This document shows, piece by piece, positions 44,792 to 52,909 of a DNA stretch of 64,000 nt. The DNA lies in contig SIAI01000009.1 of the NCBI GenBank assembly GCA_009691855.1, positions 1 to 64,000 of the forward strand. Reading direction: 5' to 3'. The notes below the pieces were generated by a model. The model was not told the DNA's origin. It was given only the letters and a program-made list of their open reading frames with translations, and did no database searches. The DNA is from Planctomycetota bacterium (GTDB taxonomy: Bacteria; Planctomycetota; UBA1135; GCA-002686595). Position numbers and translations under genes: made by a program. Every line of letters begins with the position of its first letter. Positions within the stretch are counted from its first letter, which is position 1.

Positions 44792-45925
44792 ATGAGCGGA
44801 GTCCCCCCTCCGTTACCCATGAGCCACCGCCCGCTGCTCGCTTCCGGCACGCTCCTCACGTTCCTCGGGCTCTTCCAGGGACCGCGCGCGCTCGTTCCGC
44901 CTTCGCCTGTCCAGAGGGTTCCGTTCGCCCACGGATCGCGACCGGGAGTGTTTTTCTCCTATCCAGAGGCGCTGCAACTCCTTGGCGTGCTCGAGGGCAC
45001 ACGTCGCCCACGGCCGCCGCAGGCGCCGACGTCCGTGCCCGACGAGATCGAGGGGCTGCCGGCGATTGCCTATCCGCGCAGTCTGGAGTTGCTCGACGCG
45101 GCGCTCGGCGGCGCGGAGCGAGTCGCGCGTCTGCTGGACGAGCTGCGCACGCTCGACATCCAGCTCTGTTCGACCACCCTGACGCCTCTGGAGCGCGCGC
45201 GCCTGGCGCGGCGCTACTTCCGCACGATGGGGGTGCTGGAGCAGTCGGTGCTGCACACGCGCTTCGGGGACATCCCGTTGCTTGAGGGCCGGTCGCTGTA
45301 CCTGTTCTTGCCGCCGCCGGGCGGCGAGACCCTGCGCGTGGCGTTGCCGGACATGACGCTGAGCGCGCTCGCGCTCTCGAATCCCGCCGACACGCTCACC
45401 AACGCGCAGGCGGCGCTGGATCTGCTCGATGCGGCCATCGCCCAAGTGTCCTTGGAGCGTTCCGCGCTGGCCGTCCGCCGCCTGGAGCTGGTCGACGGTT
45501 CGCCTTCCGGAGGTCTGATCGAGGCCCAGCAGCAGCTCGAGCGCATGCGCCCGCTGGCTGTCCAGGCTTCCGCGGGCTACCTGTCCACCTCCGACCGCGC
45601 ACCGCTCGACCTCTTCTTCCAGAGCCACGTCGCGAGCCTCGTCGAGACCCTGGAGGTCACGCGCTTCGAGGGCTGGGATCTGACGGCGGGCGCAACGGTG
45701 TGCCTGCAGGCCGCGCCACCGGGGGCCGCGCTGGTGTTCCTCGAGCTGCCGAACCTCTACTGGGAGATGTTCAGAGCGGCGCGGGACATGGACGTTCGGA
45801 CCTTGTCCAACGCTGATTACGCGCTGTCGCAGATCGACGACGCGCTCGCTCGGATCGCCCACGAACGCGAGCGGATCGAGCACACGCGTGCAGAGCTCGA
45901 GCGCGGCTTCCTGCACCTGCGCTGA
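44792..45925 (+). CDS. Flagellin-like helical protein with membrane or signal segment
   Basis: A 377-residue protein. After a hydrophobic N-terminal stretch (LLASGTLLTFLGLFQ) most of the chain is helical. TNAQAALDLLDAAIAQVSLERSALAVRRLEL (split here into pieces) and the C-terminal NADYALSQIDDALARIAHER resemble flagellin/hook-filament terminal helices, twice. No other flagellar gene is in the window. It could form surface filaments or be an unrelated coiled coil. Start ATG 44792 follows a GAGAGG; ATG 44819 is an option. Divergent from the sigma fusion gene, so possibly its target. Confidence 0.5.
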   Translation: MSGVPPPLPMSHRPLLASGTLLTFLGLFQGPRALVPPSPVQRVPFAHGSRPGVFFSYPEALQLLGVLEGTRRPRPPQAPTSVPDEIEGLPAIAYPRSLELLDAALGGAERVARLLDELRTLDIQLCSTTLTPLERARLARRYFRTMGVLEQSVLHTRFGDIPLLEGRSLYLFLPPPGGETLRVALPDMTLSALALSNPADTLTNAQAALDLLDAAIAQVSLERSALAVRRLELVDGSPSGGLIEAQQQLERMRPLAVQASAGYLSTSDRAPLDLFFQSHVASLVETLEVTRFEGWDLTAGATVCLQAAPPGAALVFLELPNLYWEMFRAARDMDVRTLSNADYALSQIDDALARIAHERERIEHTRAELERGFLHLR

Positions 45926-45976
45926 GCGCCGACCGATTCTTCCGCCGCCACGAGTTGCACTCGGCGGCGCGGCGAC

Positions 45977-45982
45977 TACCGT
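45977..45982 (+). promoter_or_regulatory. -10-like TACCGT before DUF1330 gene
   Basis: TACCGT ends 7 nt before ATG 45990. Confidence 0.25.
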
Positions 45983-45989
45983 CGGCGAC

Positions 45990-46277
45990 ATGGCTGCTTA
46001 CATCGTCGTCGACATCGAGGTTCGCGATCCGGTCCGCTACGAGGAGTACAAGCGTCTCGCCGCGCCCAGCGTGACCGCCTTCGGGGGACGCTACCTCGTG
46101 CGCGGCGGCGCGCTGACGACGCTCGAGGGCGACTGGACACCCGGGCGCTTCGTGGTGCTCGAGTTCCCGACCGCGGCGCGCGCCAAGGAGTGGTGGAACT
46201 CCGACCTCTACCACCCGATCAAGGCCATCCGCCAGGCGACGGCGAGCTCGAAGATGCTCTTGATCGAGGGCTGCTGA
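45990..46277 (+). CDS. DUF1330 family protein
   Basis: A 95-residue dimeric alpha-beta barrel-type protein of family DUF1330. The motif AYIVVDIEVRDPVRYEEYK at the N-terminus, FGGRYLVRGG, and FPTAARAKEWWNSDLYHPI are typical. The family's role is not settled; the fold occurs in small oxygenases and stress-related proteins. The alpha/beta hydrolase follows 21 bp downstream but has its own promoter-like box. Confidence 0.85.
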   Translation: MAAYIVVDIEVRDPVRYEEYKRLAAPSVTAFGGRYLVRGGALTTLEGDWTPGRFVVLEFPTAARAKEWWNSDLYHPIKAIRQATASSKMLLIEGC

Positions 46278-46286
46278 GAGTGCAGC

Positions 46287-46292
46287 TACAGT
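46287..46292 (+). promoter_or_regulatory. -10 box TACAGT before hydrolase
   Basis: TACAGT ends only 6 nt before ATG 46299, which leaves no room for a ribosome site in the transcript: one of the clearest leaderless candidates. Confidence 0.45.
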
Positions 46293-46298
46293 GAAGAG

Positions 46299-47201
46299 AT
46301 GAGGACCTTGCTCCAGCCCCTCGCCCTCGCCCTGTTCCTGGGTGCGTCGCTGTCGGCCGCGCAGACGATCCCGAAAGCGGTGATCGCCGATCCCGCGCCG
46401 GACAAGGCCCATCCCGCCGAGATGCAGGTGGCCGCGATCCAGTGCCACGGCGCGAAGATGAACGGCGTGCTCTACATCGCGGCCGGCGCCGGGCCGCATC
46501 CGACGCTGCTCTTCCTGCACGGACTGCCGGGCAACGAGCAGAACCTCGACCTCGCCCAGGCGGTGCGGCGCGCCGGATGGAACGTGCTGACCATGCACTA
46601 CCGCGGATCGTGGGGGAGCGAGGGCGCCTTCTCGTTCACGAATGCGGCCGAGGATTCCCTGGCGGCGCTCGCGTGGCTGCACGATCCGGCGAACGCCACT
46701 CGAGCGCGCATCGACACGACACGCCTCGCGGTAGCGGGTCACAGCCTGGGCGGCTTCCTGGCCGCCTACGCGGGCGCCAACGATCCCCAGCTCATCGGCG
46801 TGGCCATGATCAGCCCCTGGAACCTCGGCGCAGAGGCGGCCCGGTTCAAGGTTCGCGGCGACAAGGGGCGCGCGGCTTTCGTCCAGGGGATGTCCGAGAG
46901 CATGGAGTCGCTCAGCGGCTGCACTCCGGAGAGCATGACCGACGACGCGTTCGCGCACGCGGAGGCATGGAACTTCCGCGGCTACGCCGAGACGCTGGCG
47001 CGCCGTCCGCTCCTGCTGATCTCCTCCCAGGACGGGAACGGACCCGAGGCCAGCGCGCTGGCCGCCGCCGCGCGCAAGGCGGGCGCGAAGGCGGTGGAAG
47101 AGCTGACGATGGAGACCGACCACTCCTATTCCGACCACCGGATCGCGCTGCAGGCGGCGGTGGTCGTGTGGCTGGAGGGGCTGGCGGCGAAACAGCGCTG
47201 A
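46299..47201 (+). CDS. Secreted alpha/beta hydrolase
   Basis: A 300-residue serine hydrolase with a signal peptide (LLQPLALALFLGASLSAAQ). The oxyanion-type HGLPGNEQN, nucleophile elbow AGHSLGG and C-terminal TDHSYSDHR provide Ser and His. The HYRGSWGSEG stretch is typical of the dienelactone-hydrolase/peptidase S9-like group. Substrate is unknown: esters or peptides are possible. The 134-bp repeat begins at its stop codon. Confidence 0.82.
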   Translation: MRTLLQPLALALFLGASLSAAQTIPKAVIADPAPDKAHPAEMQVAAIQCHGAKMNGVLYIAAGAGPHPTLLFLHGLPGNEQNLDLAQAVRRAGWNVLTMHYRGSWGSEGAFSFTNAAEDSLAALAWLHDPANATRARIDTTRLAVAGHSLGGFLAAYAGANDPQLIGVAMISPWNLGAEAARFKVRGDKGRAAFVQGMSESMESLSGCTPESMTDDAFAHAEAWNFRGYAETLARRPLLLISSQDGNGPEASALAAAARKAGAKAVEELTMETDHSYSDHRIALQAAVVVWLEGLAAKQR

Positions 47202-47332
47202 GCGCGCGAGCAAGAATCTCGCGCCGCTCCGGCGCGGGTGTTCTTGCTCACTCTCGAACCCCCTGGGCGCGAGCTCCTCGCGCCCCAAGACCTCGAAGCT
47301 CGCCGTGGTTGGATGGTTGCTCACACGCTGAG
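47199..47332 (+). repeat. 3'-end repeat, copy 2 (hairpin-rich, 134 bp)
   Basis: Starts at the TGA of the alpha/beta hydrolase and matches 33908-34042 in inverted genomic orientation, so both have the same orientation relative to their upstream gene. A long hairpin (GAGCAAGAA 47208-47216 with TTCTTGCTC 47241-47249, inner stem CGCGCC/GGCGCG) is perfect. A second stem, GGCGCGAG/CTCGCGCC, follows. Confidence 0.75.
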
Positions 47333-47359
47333 CCGCTTGCCCGCCGGAGGCGGGCCTGG

Positions 47360-47527
47360 TCAGGAAAGAACAAGCACCGGCTCGTCAGGCCCGAGTCGGG
47401 CGAGCGTTCTGAACCGCTTGTTCTTTGGAAGCCCGAGTAGAGAGAAGAGGCAGCCAATCATGGTCGCTGGCCAGCGCGGGGCGAGTCGCTCGGACTCGTT
47501 CTCGGGCACAAGGCTGACATAGAGCAC
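47360..47527 (-). CDS. Possible small protein or gene remnant
   Basis: On the minus strand, GTG 47527 opens a 55-codon frame with natural-looking composition (VPENESERLAPRWPATMIGC, then SLLGLPKNKRFRTLARLGPD) and a hydrophobic middle. The coding look begins upstream of the GTG, right after a stop, so it may be the tail of a broken gene. No family is recognised. The rest of 47333-47691 shows no gene. Confidence 0.25.
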   Translation of the reverse strand: MLYVSLVPENESERLAPRWPATMIGCLFSLLGLPKNKRFRTLARLGPDEPVLVLS

Positions 47528-47691
47528 GAGGGACCAGCGCGCGACGATTGCGGCGAGCCCGGTCGTGAGCCTTCAGCTGGGCGCGCGTCCTCCCGTCGGA
47601 GGCGCCGCCGGGGCGAACTCGGCCGACGCGCGCATGAGCGCTGCGTTGAGCGAAGCGCACCGCCGGCTGCGGGCGCTGCTCAGCAGGCTCG

Positions 47692-48933
47692 TTATCGCGA
47701 GGCGGTCGGCTTCGAACTCGCCGCCGCCAGGACTTCCTCGTCGCTGAGCAAGCGCGGCGTCTGCTTGGCGAGCGAGAGCACGCCCTGGATGCGCTCCTCG
47801 GTCGGCTCGACGCCGTGCTTCTCGAGCACCCAGGCGACGTTCGACTTGCCGCTCATCGGGCCGACGCGGATCACCTGTTCGAGGCCGAACATGCCGGCCG
47901 GCACGCCTGAATAGATGCGGTCGGCGAGCCAGGCGTCGCCCTTCTTGAAGGCCTTGATCACGGCTGCGGCGTGGACGCCGGTGCCGGTCTCGAAGGCGTC
48001 CTGGCCGAAGACCGAGTAGTTGTGCGGGATCGGCACGCCGATGGCGCGGCTGGCGAGCTGGACGTACTCGGCCAGGACCGAGAGGTCGTTCGAGATGCGG
48101 CCCATGAGCTTCAGGTTCACGAGCAGGAGGTCCATCTCGGTGTTGCCGGCGCGCTCGCCTACTCCTAGAGCGGTTGCGTGGATGCGTGTGGCGCCGGCTT
48201 CGACGGCGGCGAGCGCGTTGATCAGCCCGAGCCCGCGGTCGCGGTGGCCGTGCCAGTCGATGCCCACGTTGGCGCCGAGACCGCGCACGAGCTCCTTCAC
48301 GAACGTCACCAGCGCGCGCACCCCGGAGGGCGTCGCGTGGCCGCAGGTGTCGCAGATGCAGATGCGCTTCGCCCCGGACTCGATCGCGGCGGTGTACAGC
48401 GCGCGGATGTGCTCAGGGCGCGCGCGCGTCGTGTCCTCGGTCACGAACATGCACGGCAGGTCGTGCTCGACGGCGAAGGAGACGGCCTTCTTCGTGAGCG
48501 CGAGCATCTCCTCGATCTTCCAGCCCTCCGCGTACTGGCGGATGGGCGAGGAGCCGATGAAGGTGCAGGTCTCGATCGGAAACCCGAGTTCTTGCGCCAG
48601 GTCCACCACCGGGGCGATGTCGGAGACCAGCGTGCGGCAGGCGACGTTGGGGCGCACCTTGAGCTGCGCCATCTCGCGGCACAGCGTGCGGATGTGCTCG
48701 CGCGCGCGCTCGCCGGCGCCCGGCAGGCCGACGTCGGCCGAGTCGATGCCGAGCTTGTCCATCAGGTGGATCAGGCGCACCTTCTCGTCCAGGTCCGGAT
48801 CGCGCACCGAGGGGCTCTGCAGCCCGTCGCGCAGCGTCTCGTCGACGAACATCGGCTCGCTCGTGCCCGGCACCACGCCCTCGTGCACGTGGTTCCAGTC
48901 GTAGATCAGCTCGTCGTGGTCCATGGCCGACAT
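47692..48933 (-). CDS. 2-isopropylmalate synthase-like (HMGL family) enzyme
   Basis: A 413-residue enzyme of the LeuA/homocitrate synthase/HMG-CoA lyase group, which condenses acetyl-CoA with a 2-oxoacid (or runs the reverse cleavage). The motif FVDETLRDGLQSPSV has the metal Asp; GIDWHGHRDRGLGLINALAA gives the metal histidines; GVGERAGNTEMDLLLV and FGQDAFETGTGVHAAAVIK are typical of LeuA-like enzymes. The C-terminal regulatory (R) domain is absent, so feedback inhibition by leucine is unlikely. No leuB/C/D lies nearby. Citramalate, homocitrate or isopropylmalate synthase are all possible. Start ATG 48933 or 48924. Confidence 0.82.
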   Translation of the reverse strand: MSAMDHDELIYDWNHVHEGVVPGTSEPMFVDETLRDGLQSPSVRDPDLDEKVRLIHLMDKLGIDSADVGLPGAGERAREHIRTLCREMAQLKVRPNVACRTLVSDIAPVVDLAQELGFPIETCTFIGSSPIRQYAEGWKIEEMLALTKKAVSFAVEHDLPCMFVTEDTTRARPEHIRALYTAAIESGAKRICICDTCGHATPSGVRALVTFVKELVRGLGANVGIDWHGHRDRGLGLINALAAVEAGATRIHATALGVGERAGNTEMDLLLVNLKLMGRISNDLSVLAEYVQLASRAIGVPIPHNYSVFGQDAFETGTGVHAAAVIKAFKKGDAWLADRIYSGVPAGMFGLEQVIRVGPMSGKSNVAWVLEKHGVEPTEERIQGVLSLAKQTPRLLSDEEVLAAASSKPTASR

Positions 48934-48978
48934 CGCGGGACGCTTCGGGTTCGTGGCCGGGGGATTATCGCCCGGCGC

Positions 48979-51465
48979 TCAAGGCAGGTCGAGTTCGCCG
49001 CCTCCGGTCTCCTTCCACCACGCCAGGCAGCCCTGCAGCAATTCGTCCATGAGCACGGCGTGACTGGAGTCTCGGGCGAGGTCGTTCCGCTCGTAGGGAT
49101 CCGCTTCCAGGTCGAAGAGTTCGCGCTGGCCCCGCTCGCGCGCGGGGAAGGAGGCGAATTCGTTGAAGAGGACGTAGTTCTCGGGATCGACCTTGCGCAA
49201 GTACAGCACGAACTTCCAGCGCGGCGTGCGCGCGTAGATGGCGTAGACGTCCTTCTCGGGGCGCTTCGGGCCCGGGCGCTCCTTGTAGCGGTAAACGGCA
49301 CCGTAGAGCGCGTCGCGCACGTGCTGCTTGGCACCGTCGAGCGTCGGACGCAGGTCGATGCCCGCGGCGCCGCTCGGCGCGGGCACGCCGGCGTAGTCGA
49401 GGATCGTGCGGTAGAGGTCCACCGCGCACACGAGCTCCGAGCTCGTGCGCCCGCCGGCGATGCCCTTGGGCCAGGAGAAGAACACCGGCGTGCGCAGGCC
49501 CTTCTCGAACACGGTGCCCTTCGAGGGCGCGCCGTTGACGAAGCCGTTGTCGATCAGGAAAACGAAGAGCGTGTTCTCGAGCTCGCCCTTGGCCGCGAGC
49601 TTCGCGCGCAGCGCGCTCAAGCCGTCGTCGAGCCACGCACCCATCGCGTAGGAAGTGCGCTCGGCCTCCTGGTACGCCTTCGGGTCGCCGACCACGCCGG
49701 GCGGGACGGGGATCTCCGTGTCGCGGAACAAGGCCTGAAAGCGCGCGGGCGGATTGAACGGTCCGTGCGGCAGCATCGGCGCCCACCACACGAACAGCGG
49801 GTGCTCGGCCGACCAGCGGTCGATGAACGAGAACAGCTCGTCCTGGTTCTCGCGCACGAAGGTCTTGAAGATGGAGTCGGTCTGCTTGGGCTCCACGAAG
49901 CCCATCGAGAGCTGGCTGCCCTCCCAGAACTTGCCACCCTGGAAGGTGGCGTAGCCCGCGGCCTTCAGCAGGTTCGGCAAGGAATCCTTGCGGGTCAAAG
50001 TGTGCGGCGCCTCGTTCTCGTAGATGCCCGTCTGCTGCGGCCAGCGCCCGGAGAGCAGCGCCGCCAGCGCCGGCCGACAGCGCGACATCGGCACGTGGGC
50101 GACGGGAAACACGCAGCCCTGCTGCGCGAGCGCGTCGAGCGTGGGCGTCTTCACGCGTGCGTTGCCCATGAAGCCGAGGTGCTCGTAATCCATGTCGTCG
50201 GCGATGACGAGCACGATGTTCGGGCGCGGCTCCTTCGGCGCGGGGCCGAGCACCGGTGGCAGGAAGGGCATGACGAAGTCCGGCCCGCCGCCCGCCTTCC
50301 ACAGCTCGAGCGCCTTCGTGCGCAGCGCGGCGAGCTGCTCGGCGTGCGCGCTCGTGCCGAACAGGTCGTTCTGCTCGAGCGGGTCGGCCTCGAGGTCGAA
50401 CAGCTCCTGGTCGCCGGCCGAGCGCTCGATCGTGGCGAGCTCGGTGCGCGGGTCGATCTTGACGCCGATGTCGGTCAGGTAGAGCGCGTACTTCCAGCCT
50501 CCCTGGCGCAGGGTCAGGGCGAGCAGGTCCTTCTCGAGCTCCTTGCCGCCCTTCGAGCCCGGACTCGTCTGCGGCTCGTAGTACTCGCCCAGGACGCTGC
50601 GCTCGGCCCAGGCGGGATCGGCCGCGGCGCCGGCCAGCAGCGGACCCAGGCTGCGGCCCTCGAGGCCCGCTGGCGGCGGCACGGCGAGGAGATCGAGCAG
50701 CGTGGGCAGGACGTCGAGCGGCGTGACGAGCTCCGCGCGCTCACCCGGCGTCACGTGGCCCGGCCACACGAAGGCCAGCGGGTTCCGCACGCGCGCCTCG
50801 GCGCACTCGCGGGCCGTGAACTCGTGGCTCTTGGCGTCGCCGTTGGTGACGAAGGCGAACAGCGTGTTGGCGAGCGCGCCCTTGGCCGCCAAGGCGTCGA
50901 GCAGCGCGCCCAGCTCGCCGTCCAGGTTCTTCGCGCCGTAGCCCTCCGGCACCGCCGGCGCCCACAGCACGAACAGCGGCTGCTTGCCCGCGAACTCCTC
51001 GACGAAGGCCGTGACCGCGCCCGAGCCGCCCTCGATCAAGTCCTCGGCCATGTGCGCGAAGCCGAAGCCTGCCGCCGCGCCCTCCCTGAGTTTTCCGGCG
51101 TGCAGGGTGGCGTAGCCGCGCGCGGCGAGCAGTGCGCCCAGCGTGCCCTCCGGCGCCAATTTCTTGGGCCCGGTCTGGTAGTAGATGCCGCTGGCGTGCG
51201 GCGTGCGCCCGGTGAGCAGCACCGCTCCCGTCGGCCGGCCGCGCGAGGTCACCTGCGTGCCGCGCGGGAAGCGCGCGCCGCCGGCGAGCAGCGCGTCGAG
51301 GCGCGCCGTGACCCCGCCCGCGCCCAAAAAGCCGAGGCGCTCGAGCGTCGCATCGTTCCACACGATCAGGACGACATTGGGCGACTCGCCCGCGCGCGCC
51401 CCGGCCCGCGCCGGTGCCAGCAGGACGAGCACGAACAGACACACGAGGCCGAGCCAGCGCAGCAT
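48979..51465 (-). CDS. Two-domain sulfatase with degenerate N-terminal half
   Basis: An 828-residue secreted protein with a signal peptide (LGLVCLFVLVLLAPARAGA) and two sulfatase domains. The C-terminal half (from about residue 412) has IADDMDYEHLG (D421, D422), SRCRPALAALLSG (Cys near 462) and FLIDNGFVNG. The N-terminal half matches it but reads VWNDATLERLG (first Asp is Asn, N37), SRGRPTGAVLLTG (Cys is Gly, G76) and FVTNGDAKSHE in place of the DNG ligand. It should therefore be catalytically dead. The C-half motif has Leu where Arg of C-x-P-x-R is expected. -10-like TAGAAT lies 12 nt upstream. Confidence 0.87.
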   Translation of the reverse strand: MLRWLGLVCLFVLVLLAPARAGARAGESPNVVLIVWNDATLERLGFLGAGGVTARLDALLAGGARFPRGTQVTSRGRPTGAVLLTGRTPHASGIYYQTGPKKLAPEGTLGALLAARGYATLHAGKLREGAAAGFGFAHMAEDLIEGGSGAVTAFVEEFAGKQPLFVLWAPAVPEGYGAKNLDGELGALLDALAAKGALANTLFAFVTNGDAKSHEFTARECAEARVRNPLAFVWPGHVTPGERAELVTPLDVLPTLLDLLAVPPPAGLEGRSLGPLLAGAAADPAWAERSVLGEYYEPQTSPGSKGGKELEKDLLALTLRQGGWKYALYLTDIGVKIDPRTELATIERSAGDQELFDLEADPLEQNDLFGTSAHAEQLAALRTKALELWKAGGGPDFVMPFLPPVLGPAPKEPRPNIVLVIADDMDYEHLGFMGNARVKTPTLDALAQQGCVFPVAHVPMSRCRPALAALLSGRWPQQTGIYENEAPHTLTRKDSLPNLLKAAGYATFQGGKFWEGSQLSMGFVEPKQTDSIFKTFVRENQDELFSFIDRWSAEHPLFVWWAPMLPHGPFNPPARFQALFRDTEIPVPPGVVGDPKAYQEAERTSYAMGAWLDDGLSALRAKLAAKGELENTLFVFLIDNGFVNGAPSKGTVFEKGLRTPVFFSWPKGIAGGRTSSELVCAVDLYRTILDYAGVPAPSGAAGIDLRPTLDGAKQHVRDALYGAVYRYKERPGPKRPEKDVYAIYARTPRWKFVLYLRKVDPENYVLFNEFASFPARERGQRELFDLEADPYERNDLARDSSHAVLMDELLQGCLAWWKETGGGELDLP

Positions 51466-51477
51466 GAATGGACGGCG

Positions 51478-51483
51478 ATTCTA
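51478..51483 (-). promoter_or_regulatory. -10 box TAGAAT before double sulfatase
   Basis: On the minus strand TAGAAT ends 12 nt before ATG 51465. It faces away from the aspartokinase box 51511-51516, so both genes share a 59-bp divergent region. Confidence 0.45.
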
Positions 51484-51510
51484 ACGCTCCCGCCGCTCCC
51501 GCCTCGCGAG

Positions 51511-51516
51511 TATCTT
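51511..51516 (+). promoter_or_regulatory. -10-like TATCTT before aspartokinase
   Basis: TATCTT ends 8 nt before ATG 51525, suggesting a leaderless transcript. Confidence 0.4.
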
Positions 51517-51524
51517 CTCGGCCC

Positions 51525-52904
51525 ATGCGCGTGATGAAGTTCGGCGGCGCCTCGCTGCGCGACGGCGCGGCGATCGAGCGCTCGTTGCGCGTGGTCGAGC
51601 GCGCCGCGCGGAGCCAGCGCGTGCTGCTGGTGGTCAGTGCGCAGGAGGGCGTGACCGCGCAGCTCGCGCGCGCCGCCGAGGAGGCCGTGCGCGGCGAGCT
51701 CGGCGCCTGGGACGCGCTGCGCGTGCGCCACCGCAGCACGCTGACGCAGCTCGACCTCGCCGGCGACCTCCTGGACCGGCACCTGCGCGAGCTGCGCGCG
51801 ATCCTGGAGGCGCTGCAGACGAGCGCGCGCCTCGACCGGCGCATGCGCGACTACGTGCTCTCCTTCGGCGAGCGCATGAGCGCGCGCGTGGTCGCCGCCG
51901 TGCTGCGCAAGTTCGGGCAGGCTGCGGCGCCGCTCGACGCCTACGACCTCGGCCTGACCACCGCCTCGAGCCAGGGCGAGGGCGCGCTGTTGCGCGCGCC
52001 GACGCGCGAGCTGCGCGCGCGGCTCGAGGCCGTGCCGGGCATCCCGGTCGTCACGGGTTTCCTCGCGCTCGATCCGGCCGGGAATCTGACCACGCTCGGC
52101 CCCAACGGGTCGGATCTGACCGCGGTGTGGTTCGGCGAGGCCGTGGCGGCCGAGGAAGTCGTGCTGTGGAAGGCGGTCGAAGGCTTCATGACCGCCGACC
52201 CCGACGTCGTGCCCGAGGCGCGGCGCATCCCCGTGCTCGGACGCCACGAGGCGGTCGAGTTCGCGGTGAACGGCGCAGAGGTCCTGCACGCTGGCGCGCT
52301 CGAGCCGGCCGAGCGCGGCGGGATCGTGGTGCGCGTCGCCGACGTCGCCGCGCCGCACGCGCCCGGCAGCCGCATCGAGGCCGTGACGCCGCACGTCGGG
52401 CCGCTTGGCATCGCGCACCGCGAGAGCGTCGCGCTGTACAAGGAGACCCTGTCCCTCGGCCGCGACCAGGGCGCGCAGCTCGCCGAGCTGTTGCGTGAGC
52501 TCTCCGAGGCCGGCATCGAGCCGCACCGGGCGTCGTTCTCGGGCCGCGAGCTCGTCGTGCTGGTCAGCGACGACGAGCGCACCGCCGCCTTCGCCGCCCG
52601 CCGCGCCCCACGCGCAACGCTCGAGCGGGGCCACGCCTCGTTCGCCGTCGTCGGCCGCCGAATCGGCCTCGATCCGACGCTGCCCGCCCGCGTCGCCGCC
52701 CTGGCCGCGCGCGTCGGCGTCGCGCTCATCCCCGCGCCCGGCGACACGAGTTCCGCCAGCCAGGCCTATCTCGTCCCCGCCACCGCGCTCACCCCCGTCG
52801 TGCGCGCGGTCCACGCTGGCCTCTTCGGCGCCACGCCCACCAAGGAGAGCGGCGAGCTATTGCCGCATCCTCATCGTTCGGCACCGTCCGAGAGGAGCGC
52901 CTGA
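51525..52904 (+). CDS. Aspartate kinase
   Basis: A 459-residue enzyme that phosphorylates aspartate, first step to lysine, methionine and threonine. The kinase part has MKFGGASL (canonical KFGGTS), LSFGERMSARVVAAVL, GPNGSDLTAVWF and KAVEGFMTADPD. The last ~150 residues hold two ACT-like modules (SFSGRELVVLVSDDER; SFAVVGRRIGLDPTLPARVA), which usually bind lysine or threonine as feedback inhibitors. It is a single-function form, with no homoserine dehydrogenase. The changed Thr to Ala in KFGGAS is unusual. It is followed after 5 bp by a TPR membrane protein with no evident link. Confidence 0.85.
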   Translation: MRVMKFGGASLRDGAAIERSLRVVERAARSQRVLLVVSAQEGVTAQLARAAEEAVRGELGAWDALRVRHRSTLTQLDLAGDLLDRHLRELRAILEALQTSARLDRRMRDYVLSFGERMSARVVAAVLRKFGQAAAPLDAYDLGLTTASSQGEGALLRAPTRELRARLEAVPGIPVVTGFLALDPAGNLTTLGPNGSDLTAVWFGEAVAAEEVVLWKAVEGFMTADPDVVPEARRIPVLGRHEAVEFAVNGAEVLHAGALEPAERGGIVVRVADVAAPHAPGSRIEAVTPHVGPLGIAHRESVALYKETLSLGRDQGAQLAELLRELSEAGIEPHRASFSGRELVVLVSDDERTAAFAARRAPRATLERGHASFAVVGRRIGLDPTLPARVAALAARVGVALIPAPGDTSSASQAYLVPATALTPVVRAVHAGLFGATPTKESGELLPHPHRSAPSERSA

Positions 52905-52909
52905 GGTCC

